Shown here piece by piece: positions 33,991-43,495 of a DNA stretch of 64,000 nucleotides. The notes beneath the pieces were generated by a model. That model was not told the DNA's origin. It was given only the letters and a program-made list of their open reading frames with translations, and ran no database searches. Each line of letters begins with the position of its first letter. Within the stretch, counting starts at the first letter, position 1. This stretch comes from JBBEBE01 sp040882505. Lineage in GTDB: Bacteria > Bacteroidota > Rhodothermia > Balneolales > Balneolaceae. Position numbers and translations under genes: made by a program. The stretch is from positions 124,001 through 188,000 of the forward strand of contig JBBEBE010000002.1 in the NCBI GenBank assembly GCA_040882505.1, in the 5' to 3' direction.

Positions 33991-36900
33991 ATGACCTATT
34001 CCATCGAGATTTCACCGGTATCCGTTCGAATGTTGCCCATCGTGCTGAAGCAGATGATCCGACTCATTCGCACTATCAAGCGGGCGCAACTGACCAAGCT
34101 GCTTCGGCAGGGGGGCGTACTGGAGAGGGGATTGACAAAGACTGAGGCGACGGAACGGATCCAGGAGCTGAGAAAGATCGGAGTCGAAGGGCGTATGGTT
34201 CGCGAAGAGCCGGTTCGACCCGATCCCCCGAACCCGGTACCGGGGGATGATCCGGAGCCGGGAGACAATCCGGTCGACAACCGGGATCCGGTGGGTGGTG
34301 ATGAGTTGTGGAGGGTACACGGACACGTTCGGGATGCGTCCGGAAAACCGGTCACGGGAGTTCTCGTCCGGCTGTTCGACCGGGATCTTCATTCCGAAGA
34401 GTTTCTCGGGGAGGCGGTGACAGGAGAGAAGGGAGATTACCTGATTCAATATCTGCCGGAAGCCTTTGCCAAGGGGGAGTCGGGAGGTCCCGATCTGGTG
34501 GTCCGGTTTTACGGGAAGGAGGGGAAGGAGCAATCGGCCACTGTCGTCGATCGCGAGTTGGTCTCCATTGGCAAGGACTCCATTCTGTTTCATGCATCGC
34601 CGGTGGAGCATCTGTCGTGGACACTCGATGAGGAGGAGCGCTCCGACTCCCTCTATGAAACCGTAAGTCGGACATTGACGCCGTTGCTTGGGGATCGTTC
34701 GGTGTCCGAAGTGGATCTGGATGCGTGCCGCTTTCTGCATCATGAAACCGGTCTTGACCTGTCACACATCGTCTTTTGGGCCGATGATGCCCGGGATTCA
34801 CAGGAGAGTGGGCTTCCGTCCGGGATCCTCTTTGGCATCGGTATGCAGGGGGTGGGGGTAGAAGAGCAACCCGGGGGACCGGCTCGTTTTACGCTGCCTT
34901 CGGTATTCAGGTATCCTGTCGGAGTGTTGGAAGAGGCGTTCCACTCTGCATTGAAAGCCAAACAGATCCCGGCCGAATTGGATGCCGATCGTGACGAGAT
35001 CCGACGCCGGTTTGGGGAGCTCCACGAGATGTATGGCGATCGCCACCCGGACGTACGGGCAGACAGACTGGAGCGGATGGCCAGCGTGGCCGGGGTGAGT
35101 GCAAGCAAGACGAAGAAGATCCGCAAGCGGGTGGTTGACGGGGAAGAGGGGCGTCCGGTTACGGTTCGCTCCCTTTTGGCAGAAGGGGTGATCAACGAGA
35201 AGGAGGCGGCCCGAATGTCGGTCTCTCTCGAAGTCAATCGATTGACGGGGTGGAATTCGTCGCTCGCAGAGGCGGCCCTTGCGAGCCGGCCGGCGGGAAA
35301 GCGGGTCGAGTCGTTACGGGATCTGGCCCGCCTTTCGAAGAGCGAATGGCGCGACCTGATCGAAGGGTCTCCCGAGGGGGAGGGCGCAGACCCGGAACTG
35401 TTGGCGAACGGGATGACCCGTGAGCTCTCTCAACGATTTCCCACAGCCCGATTGCACCAACGAGTGCAGGAACGACTTTCGGATGGCGCAGGGAACGAAC
35501 GACTCAAACGGATCGGGAAGTTGCTGGATGCTCGTCCCGATCTGGAGCTACAGGAGGTCAACTTCTTTGCCCGGGAGGGGGACGACGGAGCGCTGAACCT
35601 CTCCATGATCGAAGAGTCGGACCGACCGGAACTCCGGAAGGAGGCGATGGCGGCTCACCGGGTCCTCCATTTGGCAACGGATCCGGACCAGGCGGAGGCC
35701 CTGCTTGAAGCCGGCTATGATACCTCTGCCCGGATTCTGTCGGTACGAGCCGATCAACTGGCCAAGGAGACCGGCCTCTCTGTTTCGGAGGCAAACCGGG
35801 TCTATCATCGGGCCGAGTCCCTGGCTCTTGCAGCCCGACAGCTCTCCACACAGATGGCTGTGGATCATCGGCGTGTACGGGCCGAACCGAGAGCGATGGA
35901 GGGTTCTCCGGCGCAGGAGGTAGAGTGGAGTCGCCTGGATGGGTACGAAGAGCTCTTCGGGAGGCAGAATTTCTGTTCGTGCAAGCACTGCGCATCCATT
36001 TTCGGTCCATTGGCCTATTTCACCGATCTGATGCGGTTTACTGAAAAACATGTCACGAATCCGTGGTTCGGCTCCGGAGTTCCGCAATCGGGAGAGACGC
36101 ACCATCTGAGAAGCCGGCGTCCGGATCTTTGGGAGCTTCGACTCGACTGTGAATCGGCCACGAATCTGGTGCCAACGTTGACGATCGTCAACGAGGTTTT
36201 GATACGGGAAGTGGAGGCTGCCGAGGGCCTGACCTGGAGGGAGCGTAGAACATCGGCATTCCAACGACTCGGGCAAGCAGATTCGTCGTTTCGATTGCCG
36301 TTTCATCAGCCGTTGTCGGAGTTGCGGGTCTACCTCGACAAGCGGGGAGTCTCGTTGCAGGAGTGGGTTCATGACCTGGCGCCCGGCTCTTCGCGGGATG
36401 TGCAGGAGCAGTTGGGACTCTCTCCGGAAGAGGCTCGGCAGATCCTCGAATCACGGTTGGGTGTGGCAGATTTGAAACGTCTCTTCCGTTTGAATCGCTC
36501 GGAGCCTTTGGATCAAATCCCGATGACGGTACTTACGGGTGCGACCGGTCTGAAGAGATCTGTCCTTGAATCGGTCGTGAAGCAAAAGGTTGTGGACCCG
36601 GATGGAGATCTGGGAATCGAGCGGCGTCCGATTCCTGGAACAAGCAATCGGTTCGAGGAGGAGCTCGTCGGAGCAAAACCGGCGCACCTGGATCGGATTC
36701 ACCGTTTTGTGCGATTGATGAACGCAACCGATTGGGCCCCGAATCTACTCTCGGATCTGTTGGTACACGAGGCGTCTGCCCTGATGGACCCCGGGAGTGA
36801 CCCGGCGGATCGGAAAGTGGCTCTTCGACGTCTCTCCGACATTCACCGATTGGCTCAACGGATTGGCGGGGATCTGGATCTGCTGCGGGAGTTGCGTGGG

Positions 36901-39900
36901 CGAATTCCGGTTCGGCCCGAAGAGGGTTCATCGGAATCTCTCTTTGATCGTCTTTTCCAGCCGGGGATGACGGCATCGGATCCGGAGCGGTGGAGTCCGG
37001 AGGAATCGTTTGTCTGGCAATGGGATGTGGAGCGACGATCGGCCGCATCCGGGGATGGGGAGGCCACGTATCAACGGCTGCTTCGGGCTACGAGGCTTCA
37101 AGAGGAGGCGTTTCAGGCCTTGATCTCCCATCTTTTTGTGGAAGAGTCGCAACATACGGGGAGCGTCGGGATCGAGTTGAATACAGACGCCCTCTCCCGG
37201 TTGATTCAATGGGCGCGATGGATGCAGACATTTGAGGTGAGTGCGGTCCAGGCTGGCCGGCTGCTCACACTGGTCCGCGTGGAGTCTGGATCCGGTGATG
37301 AGGATCCATGGAGAGATCTGGATCGGGCATTGCGACTCGACGCAATGCTCGGGAAGATGAAGGGCTCGATGTCCGAGCTCATGGACCGGTTGTACGAATC
37401 GGACGATGAGCCGTCGATGCTCGACTCTCTGTTGGAGATGTGGTCGCTGTCGGAGGCGTCTGTCGCGTTTGTGAAGGAGAATCCCGGGTTGTTTCGCATG
37501 GGTGCGTCTCCTCTTCGATCGTTTCCGGTTCTCGCTTCACTTCTGCACTACGCGTTTCGGGCAGGGGAGGAGCGTCGGAACATGCTTCACATGTGTCTGT
37601 TGGCGAACGCCGAAGATCCGGTGTTGGCAGCGAGCTGGCTGGAGGGTTCGGAGTCGTTGGCAGAATCGCTTGTCGCCCACTTGCCGTTTTCCACCCCGGA
37701 AGGGAGTGAGGCGCCGTTGAGCCGTTCGCTGGAGCGACTGCTCTTCTTGGAACGGGGGGCGTCTGTTGCCCGGAAGTTGGGCGTGAATGGAGCGACGCTT
37801 GCCGATCTTCTCTCGGATTCCTACGAGGATCTGGAACGTGCCCGTCAGCGGGTGTTGGCCTCCTTCCGCTCGTCGTTCGAGAGTGAGGAGCGGTTTGAAC
37901 AGGCGATGCGAACCAGCCGGGACCGGATTCGGGAGGCGCAGCGGGATGCCCTTGTGGAGTGGTTGCTTTCTCGTCCGGAGAATCCGTACCGATCGATTCG
38001 CGAAATCTATGACGATCTGTTGATCGATCCACAAGTGGCCGGGTGTATGGACACGTCCCGTGTGGTCCAGGCGACGCAGTCGGTTCAACTCTATCTGCAC
38101 CGCGTCATGTTGGGACTGGAGGCGACCGGTCAGCAGTCCGAGGGCGGGGAGTCGATGATGCCGACTGCCGAGATGCGTCAGGAGTGGCAGTGGCGCAAGG
38201 AGTATCGGGTCTGGGAGGCCAACCGGAAGGTCTTTGTCTATCCGGAGAATTTTCTGGATCCGGATGTTCGGGTAGACAAATCTCCTCTGTTCCAACGAGC
38301 CGAGCAGATGCTACTCCAGCAGGAGATTTCACCTGAAACGGTCGAAAACGTCTATCGGGAGTATTTGGAAGATCTTCAAACCCTGACCAGCTTGACGGTG
38401 ACCTCCGGCTGTTATGACGAGGGTCGGGAGCGTTTCTGGTTTCTGGGACGGGGGAGTGGTCGAAGCGCCCCTTGGTATCTGAGATCGGCACAGTATGTGG
38501 GCCCGGCGGCCGGGTGGAAGAGTATCCTCTACGACTCCAAGCGTCCGCTGGACTGGTCGGTATGGGAAGAGGTGGAGTTGAAGATTCCGTCGCGCAGTGT
38601 CTCTCCGTTTGTCTGGAAGGATCGTCTGCACCTCTGCTGGCTGGAACGGGAGGAGCGGGCACAGACCGTAGTGGTCGAAGGGACTCCCGAACCGAACGGC
38701 ACCGAGATCACCCAAAAGTTGCTCGTCGCCTGGCGAAAAGATAGTGGCGGGTGGAGCGACCCGGTCGAGGTGGAGTTGGGGACCTATCATCAGTCTCGCT
38801 ATGCACGGATGGGTGAGGATGACAAACGTATCCCGTATGCAAATTGGCGGGTCTATCCGGAGATCATCGACTCCAGGCTGCATGTGGAGTATCTGGAGTG
38901 GGATGGATTCAATACGGAGACGAAGGTCGTCGAAGTGGATCTCTTTTCTGCAACGGTGGTGAAGAACAGATCGCTCGATTCCTCTCCACTGTGGGGGAGG
39001 ACCTATTTTCAGGTCTTTGATTACAATGATTCCCGTAATCACTACAAGTTGTTTGGATTCATGAATGAGTATGAGGGGGATCGTCAAATCGAGTTTCCGG
39101 GCAGTGTAGGGAATGGTAATGGCCCCATCGCCATTCATAACCGGCTTCCGGAGCCGCATATCTGGCTCACCGATGATATCCGTCGCAATATCTTTCCGTA
39201 CACCATGGGTGCCGTAAGCGGGACCTACGTTCATGCCATTCACGGCGCTCCGGGAGCATCGCTGCTTCGGATCAAGGATCAGGTGTACTTTTTGGAGCCA
39301 AACATAAATCTGCTCTTTATCCTGCCGCTCCCCTATTGGCGAGTGTGGCCCATGACGAACCGGCATGCCGGAGAGATGGGGAGCCGTCTCATGCGGGAGG
39401 GGGTTCAGGGCTTTTTGACCGACCGTGAGGAGCTCGTACCCGAGGAGTTTCCACTCTCCCGGCCCAATAATGTGATGCTTCAACTCCAGGAGTCGATGCG
39501 AAAGGGAGGGACAGATCGGGCCTATGAACGGGAGTTGTTTCTCCATCTGCCCCGTCTGATCGCCCGTCAACTCTCGGCATCCGGATATTACGAAGAGGCA
39601 CAAGCTTGGTATCACACGCTCTTTGATCCTACGACGGATCGGGACCCCCCGACTCGACAAGAGATCGAGCAGGGCGTCTCTCCGGCTGCGCACTACTGGA
39701 CGGATCCGGAGTTGCGGGACTCCCCGCTCTATCCGGAGTCCCTTCCGCTGCAGAATGAAGCTGCCATCGCCATGTATCGAAAACACCCCTTTGAGCCTCA
39801 CGCCATCGCAGGAATCCGGACACGCGCCTATCAGAAAGCGATCGTGATGGACTATGTGACCAATCTGCTGGATTGGGCCGATTCGCTTTTTGCCCGGGAT

Positions 39901-42573
39901 ACGAGGGAGTCGATCAACGAGGCGACGCTTCTCTACAGTCTGGCCTCCCAAGTGTTGGGTCCCCGGCCCGTGGTTCAGGGAGATTGTCCATCGGTCGAAC
40001 AAGCCGGGCAGCCGGTCACCTACGATGATCTCGAGATCGAAGGGGAGTTTGATGTGGCACTGGAGACACTGGTTCTGCAATCCATGGAGAGCCAACGGAT
40101 GATGGTAACCCACGGGGGAACGGGAGAAGAGGGGCTGCGGGAAGAGTGGGACGCCGCGGCCGCTGCATCCCTTTCCGGTAATCACCGTACCGTTCAGATG
40201 GGAGCCCATCGAATAGAGGGGGGGCTGCAGGCCTTGTCGGCGAAACGCATCATGGAGCGTCTGTCCGGTGAGTTGTCGGCATCGTCCATACTTCCCCATA
40301 GTGGAGAGGCGTTCTGCCTTCCCGCCAACGATCAGATGACGGCCGTATGGGACCGGGTCGAGGATCGGCTCTACAAAATTCGAAACTGCATGAATTTGGA
40401 GGGTCAGACTCGGTCCCTTGCCCTGTTTGCACCTCCGATCGACCCGGCCATGATGGTTCGGGCAGCCGCAGCCGGTCTGGATCTTCGGGAGATGATCGGT
40501 GCAGGACAGGAACGGATTCCCGTCTATCGCTTTTATGCGCTATTGGATCGAGCCCGGCAGGCCACGGCGTCTGTACAGGGATTCGGCTCCAGTCTCTTGT
40601 CTGCTCTCGAGAAGAAGGATGCGGAGGAGCTCCGGCAACTCCAGGCGACACATTCCAAAGATCTTCTCGAACTGAATCGGGAGTTGAGAGAGCGGCAGAT
40701 CGAGATGGATCGGGCCGGACTCGAAGCGCTGGAGAAAGGGAAGGAGATGGCCAAATCCCGACGGGATCACTTTGGTACACTGATCGAGAACGAGTTGTCC
40801 AGCTTCGAGAAGTCCCATTTGGCCTCCATGACGCATGCTCAGCTGTTCGAAATGATGGGCAACCACATTCGCACGGCAGCCTCCATTGGCTATGCCGTTC
40901 CACAGGTCGGATCTCCCTTCGCCATGACCTATGGCGGGCAGCAGGTGGGTGCCATGATGACGGCGATCGGTGGCGCTTTGGGGAACATGGCCAGTCTCTC
41001 CCGTTTTTCGGCGACGATGAGTTCGACGCGAGGTTCGTATCACCGCCGTGAGGAGGGGTGGAAATTTCAGAAGAAGACGGCTCAGGAAGAGATGGATCAG
41101 GCAGATATCCGTATCCGGGCAGCCGAAGAACGCATCACAATGGCAGAAAGACAGCTTCGGATTCACGAAGAGTCGGTCAAACAGAGTGACGAGCTCTTTG
41201 AGTTCTACCGGTCCAAGTTCTCCAATCTGGGTCTCTATACCTGGCTTGCATCCGAGTTGAGCCGGCTCTATCACGAATCGTTTGAGCTGGCTCTGGAGCT
41301 TGCCCGTATGGCCGAGCAGGCCTACCGGTATGAGCGGGGCGGGACGTCTGTCTTTATCGGAGCTGATTTATGGGAGGGATCCAAAAACGGGCTGCTGGCC
41401 GGAGAGAGGCTCTCGGTGCAGCTACGGCAGATGGAGAAGGCCTGGATGGATCGCAACGAGCGAACCATGGAGATCGAGCAGACGCTCTCTCTCGGACAGT
41501 TTGATCCGTTGGCACTGGCCAATCTACGGGAGAGCGGTGAGGCAGAGTTTGCTCTGCCGGAGGTGCTGTTCGACGTCGTCTATCCGGGACATTTCAATCG
41601 GCGAATCAAGTCGGTTCGGCTCACGATCCCCTGCCTTACCGGCCCGTATACCAACGTCAATGCCAAGTTGACCCTGATGGAGAGTCATGTTCGACCTGTG
41701 GCCGAACCGGACACAGACGAGGCGTCCGGGTTGGTTCTGCAACCGGTTGCCGGTCGCTCTTCGATCGCTACGAGCAGTGGTCAGTCGGACGGAGGGCAGT
41801 TTGAACTCAGTTTCCGGGACGAGCGCTATCTGCCGTTCGAAGGGGCGGGGGCGGTCAGTCGGTGGAAGCTGAACTTTCCGAACGAGTTCCGGTCGTTCGA
41901 TTACGACACGATCTCGGATGTGCTGATCCATCTTTCCTATACATCGGACGAAGACGAGCTCTACCGGAACGAGATCGAAACCTCTCTCGGAGAACTGCTC
42001 AATGCGATGGCAGAAGGGGATGGCTATCCCCGACTGCTCTCGATGAGTGAGCTCCATGCTTCCCGCTGGCAACAGATGCTTCGTTCGGAAGCAGATGACG
42101 AGGGACAGATCTCCATGGAGGTTCCAATGAGTGAGCGTTACTTCCCGCCGTTCTTGCGTGGGCGGGAGCTGGAGATGACGGATGTGGCCCTTTTGATCCG
42201 GTTCGACGAGCCATGGGCATCTCTGTTGAGCGCGGAATCGTCCGATTTGGATCCTGTTTTTGTCTCGTTTGGTGAATCGGGGGACGGCGCTGTCCGCGCC
42301 TCGGCCGAACTGGCACCGGGAGGTCTGGAAGGGTTGCAGACCTCGAATCCGTCGGCTTCTGCCGTGATCGAGGGTGGGGAGCTTACCCTTTCTGCAGAGA
42401 CACGATGGAGTCTGTCCATCGAGCGGGCTTCACTGGTGGCACTCTGTGAAGCCGTCCTGGAATTGAATGGGGAGGACCCCTCTCGCTTTGGTTCAACCGG
42501 ACAGATGCTGTCGGAGTTGGTGAAGGATCTTGCTGTCCACCTCCGCGTCCGTGTCTCCACACAGGGTGGGTGA
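33991..42573 (+). CDS. Tc toxin pore subunit TcA
   Basis: The ATG at 33991, 32 bases after the fusion gene and behind GAGACGAGAGAG, gives 2860 residues. The frame is open 26 codons earlier but inside the preceding gene. Order of domains: a helical N-terminus (1-75); a Pro/Asp-rich linker (about 75-108); a carboxypeptidase-regulatory-like beta domain (about 108-190: VHGHVRDASGKPVTGVLVRLF); and the VRP1/alpha-helical shell, whose signature YEELFGRQNFCSCKHC starts near residue 651. Next come a neuraminidase-like region (about 1460-1600), the channel helices with a hydrophobic Gly/Ala tip (about 2230-2450), and the C-terminal TcB-binding domain (about 2535-2660: LTIPCLTGPYTNVNAKLTL, RDERYLPFEGAGAVSRWKL, FDYDTISDVLIHL). 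TcA pentamers bind cells, switch on pH change, and inject the cargo held by BC through the membrane. It is longer than the about 2500-residue Photorhabdus TcA proteins. No signal peptide. No receptor-binding domain could be assigned. Confidence 0.93.
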   Translation: MTYSIEISPVSVRMLPIVLKQMIRLIRTIKRAQLTKLLRQGGVLERGLTKTEATERIQELRKIGVEGRMVREEPVRPDPPNPVPGDDPEPGDNPVDNRDPVGGDELWRVHGHVRDASGKPVTGVLVRLFDRDLHSEEFLGEAVTGEKGDYLIQYLPEAFAKGESGGPDLVVRFYGKEGKEQSATVVDRELVSIGKDSILFHASPVEHLSWTLDEEERSDSLYETVSRTLTPLLGDRSVSEVDLDACRFLHHETGLDLSHIVFWADDARDSQESGLPSGILFGIGMQGVGVEEQPGGPARFTLPSVFRYPVGVLEEAFHSALKAKQIPAELDADRDEIRRRFGELHEMYGDRHPDVRADRLERMASVAGVSASKTKKIRKRVVDGEEGRPVTVRSLLAEGVINEKEAARMSVSLEVNRLTGWNSSLAEAALASRPAGKRVESLRDLARLSKSEWRDLIEGSPEGEGADPELLANGMTRELSQRFPTARLHQRVQERLSDGAGNERLKRIGKLLDARPDLELQEVNFFAREGDDGALNLSMIEESDRPELRKEAMAAHRVLHLATDPDQAEALLEAGYDTSARILSVRADQLAKETGLSVSEANRVYHRAESLALAARQLSTQMAVDHRRVRAEPRAMEGSPAQEVEWSRLDGYEELFGRQNFCSCKHCASIFGPLAYFTDLMRFTEKHVTNPWFGSGVPQSGETHHLRSRRPDLWELRLDCESATNLVPTLTIVNEVLIREVEAAEGLTWRERRTSAFQRLGQADSSFRLPFHQPLSELRVYLDKRGVSLQEWVHDLAPGSSRDVQEQLGLSPEEARQILESRLGVADLKRLFRLNRSEPLDQIPMTVLTGATGLKRSVLESVVKQKVVDPDGDLGIERRPIPGTSNRFEEELVGAKPAHLDRIHRFVRLMNATDWAPNLLSDLLVHEASALMDPGSDPADRKVALRRLSDIHRLAQRIGGDLDLLRELRGRIPVRPEEGSSESLFDRLFQPGMTASDPERWSPEESFVWQWDVERRSAASGDGEATYQRLLRATRLQEEAFQALISHLFVEESQHTGSVGIELNTDALSRLIQWARWMQTFEVSAVQAGRLLTLVRVESGSGDEDPWRDLDRALRLDAMLGKMKGSMSELMDRLYESDDEPSMLDSLLEMWSLSEASVAFVKENPGLFRMGASPLRSFPVLASLLHYAFRAGEERRNMLHMCLLANAEDPVLAASWLEGSESLAESLVAHLPFSTPEGSEAPLSRSLERLLFLERGASVARKLGVNGATLADLLSDSYEDLERARQRVLASFRSSFESEERFEQAMRTSRDRIREAQRDALVEWLLSRPENPYRSIREIYDDLLIDPQVAGCMDTSRVVQATQSVQLYLHRVMLGLEATGQQSEGGESMMPTAEMRQEWQWRKEYRVWEANRKVFVYPENFLDPDVRVDKSPLFQRAEQMLLQQEISPETVENVYREYLEDLQTLTSLTVTSGCYDEGRERFWFLGRGSGRSAPWYLRSAQYVGPAAGWKSILYDSKRPLDWSVWEEVELKIPSRSVSPFVWKDRLHLCWLEREERAQTVVVEGTPEPNGTEITQKLLVAWRKDSGGWSDPVEVELGTYHQSRYARMGEDDKRIPYANWRVYPEIIDSRLHVEYLEWDGFNTETKVVEVDLFSATVVKNRSLDSSPLWGRTYFQVFDYNDSRNHYKLFGFMNEYEGDRQIEFPGSVGNGNGPIAIHNRLPEPHIWLTDDIRRNIFPYTMGAVSGTYVHAIHGAPGASLLRIKDQVYFLEPNINLLFILPLPYWRVWPMTNRHAGEMGSRLMREGVQGFLTDREELVPEEFPLSRPNNVMLQLQESMRKGGTDRAYERELFLHLPRLIARQLSASGYYEEAQAWYHTLFDPTTDRDPPTRQEIEQGVSPAAHYWTDPELRDSPLYPESLPLQNEAAIAMYRKHPFEPHAIAGIRTRAYQKAIVMDYVTNLLDWADSLFARDTRESINEATLLYSLASQVLGPRPVVQGDCPSVEQAGQPVTYDDLEIEGEFDVALETLVLQSMESQRMMVTHGGTGEEGLREEWDAAAAASLSGNHRTVQMGAHRIEGGLQALSAKRIMERLSGELSASSILPHSGEAFCLPANDQMTAVWDRVEDRLYKIRNCMNLEGQTRSLALFAPPIDPAMMVRAAAAGLDLREMIGAGQERIPVYRFYALLDRARQATASVQGFGSSLLSALEKKDAEELRQLQATHSKDLLELNRELRERQIEMDRAGLEALEKGKEMAKSRRDHFGTLIENELSSFEKSHLASMTHAQLFEMMGNHIRTAASIGYAVPQVGSPFAMTYGGQQVGAMMTAIGGALGNMASLSRFSATMSSTRGSYHRREEGWKFQKKTAQEEMDQADIRIRAAEERITMAERQLRIHEESVKQSDELFEFYRSKFSNLGLYTWLASELSRLYHESFELALELARMAEQAYRYERGGTSVFIGADLWEGSKNGLLAGERLSVQLRQMEKAWMDRNERTMEIEQTLSLGQFDPLALANLRESGEAEFALPEVLFDVVYPGHFNRRIKSVRLTIPCLTGPYTNVNAKLTLMESHVRPVAEPDTDEASGLVLQPVAGRSSIATSSGQSDGGQFELSFRDERYLPFEGAGAVSRWKLNFPNEFRSFDYDTISDVLIHLSYTSDEDELYRNEIETSLGELLNAMAEGDGYPRLLSMSELHASRWQQMLRSEADDEGQISMEVPMSERYFPPFLRGRELEMTDVALLIRFDEPWASLLSAESSDLDPVFVSFGESGDGAVRASAELAPGGLEGLQTSNPSASAVIEGGELTLSAETRWSLSIERASLVALCEAVLELNGEDPSRFGSTGQMLSELVKDLAVHLRVRVSTQGG

Positions 42574-42609
42574 TCACGGGATCACAATTCGGTGGGCTCG
42601 ATCGTGCAT

Positions 42610-42634
42610 GTGACCGGTCTCCGTACCCGGTTAC
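42610..42634 (+). terminator. weak hairpin after tcA
   Basis: GTGACCGG (42610-42617) pairs with CCGGTTAC (42627-42634), eight pairs including one G-T wobble, with a nine-base loop. It starts 37 bases after the tcA stop and is followed by GTTGCTTGTGG, only moderately T-rich. It may end the Tc transcript inefficiently. Confidence 0.35.
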
Positions 42635-42673
42635 GTTGCTTGTGGAAGGGGTGCGTTCCTGTTTGGATTGGAA

Positions 42674-42723
42674 CCCCTTTTATCTTGCCTTTTATAGCAA
42701 AAGGGGCGAATTTTCCGCCCCTT
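42674..42723 (+). promoter_or_regulatory. mutually exclusive hairpins in the sdhC leader
   Basis: CCCCTTTT (42674-42681) can pair with AAAAGGGG (42699-42706). The overlapping AAGGGGCG (42701-42708) can instead pair with CGCCCCTT (42716-42723), loop AATTTTC. Both stems are eight perfect pairs and share bases 42701-42706, so they cannot form together. This is the geometry of an attenuator or leader switch, 41 bases before the sdhC ATG. A T-run after the second stem is lacking on the plus strand; on the minus strand the stem is followed by TTTT. Confidence 0.4.
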
Positions 42724-42764
42724 GAACACGATCGAATCATTCCAACGAACCAGACGCACCGAGT

Positions 42765-43475
42765 ATGCCATCACTAACCGAAGCAGCGACCTCCCAGGTA
42801 GGGCGTAAAATCCTCTCCGGACTCACCGGTCTACTTCTCGTTTTCTTTGTCATTTTTCACCTGGCCGGAAATCTGGCCATCTTCGGGGATGCGGAAGCCA
42901 TGAACCGCTACTCGATGAAGCTTCACGATCTCGGCCCGCTTCTCTGGATCGCCCGAATTGGCTTGATTGCAATTTTTGCCATTCATGCATGGGTGGGTCT
43001 GTCTATTTGGCTCAAACGACGACGAGCCCGCCCGAACGGCTATCAAGTCTACAGCAGCAAGGGAGGGCCCAGCAAGCAGAGCATGAGCTCCCGAAGCATG
43101 GCGTTGACCGGGGTGGTTTTGCTGGTCTTCGTGATTCTTCACGTGAATACCTTTGCGCTGGGGGATCCCGGAACCGTCATGATTGACGGTCGTCAAGCGT
43201 ATGATTTGAAGACCCTCGTCATTGACACGTTCCAGAGCCCGGTCTATGCCTTCGGCTATACACTGGTGATGATCCTCTTGGGAACTCACCTGAGTCACGG
43301 AGTATGGAGTGCTTTTACGTCGCTCACCATGAAGAGCCGCAAACTTTCGCCGGTCGTCTATACAGGGGGAGTGGTGTTGGCCATCCTGTTGGCCGTCGGA
43401 TTTCTCTTCATTCCACTCTATATCTACTTTACGGGCGGCTGTGGAGATCTGATCAGCGGAGTAAACTGCGGTTGA
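42765..43475 (+). CDS. sdhC: succinate dehydrogenase cytochrome b subunit, type B (SdhC)
   Basis: The 236-residue protein is the diheme cytochrome b of a type-B succinate:menaquinone oxidoreductase. It has five hydrophobic helices (about 15-36, 58-83, 113-135, 160-185, 200-222). Conserved histidines are His32 (FHLAGN), His74 (AIHAWVG), His126 (LHVNTF) and His175/His178 (GTHLSHGVWSAF), from which the heme axial ligands come. It anchors SdhA and SdhB and transfers electrons between succinate and menaquinone. It heads the sdhCAB operon. The start ATG lies 41 bases after a pair of overlapping hairpins in the leader. Confidence 0.95.
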   Translation: MPSLTEAATSQVGRKILSGLTGLLLVFFVIFHLAGNLAIFGDAEAMNRYSMKLHDLGPLLWIARIGLIAIFAIHAWVGLSIWLKRRRARPNGYQVYSSKGGPSKQSMSSRSMALTGVVLLVFVILHVNTFALGDPGTVMIDGRQAYDLKTLVIDTFQSPVYAFGYTLVMILLGTHLSHGVWSAFTSLTMKSRKLSPVVYTGGVVLAILLAVGFLFIPLYIYFTGGCGDLISGVNCG

Positions 43476-43495
43476 GGCAGGGGGTTGTAGCGTCG

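Noticed and set aside
38329..40299. Open frame of 656 codons antisense to tcA
   Set aside because: No recognisable domains; the tcA reading on the other strand is continuous with conserved blocks on both sides.
42592..42777. Possible 61-codon gene between tcA and sdhC
   Set aside because: It runs through the hairpin-rich leader and into sdhC in another frame; the translation has no features of a real small protein.
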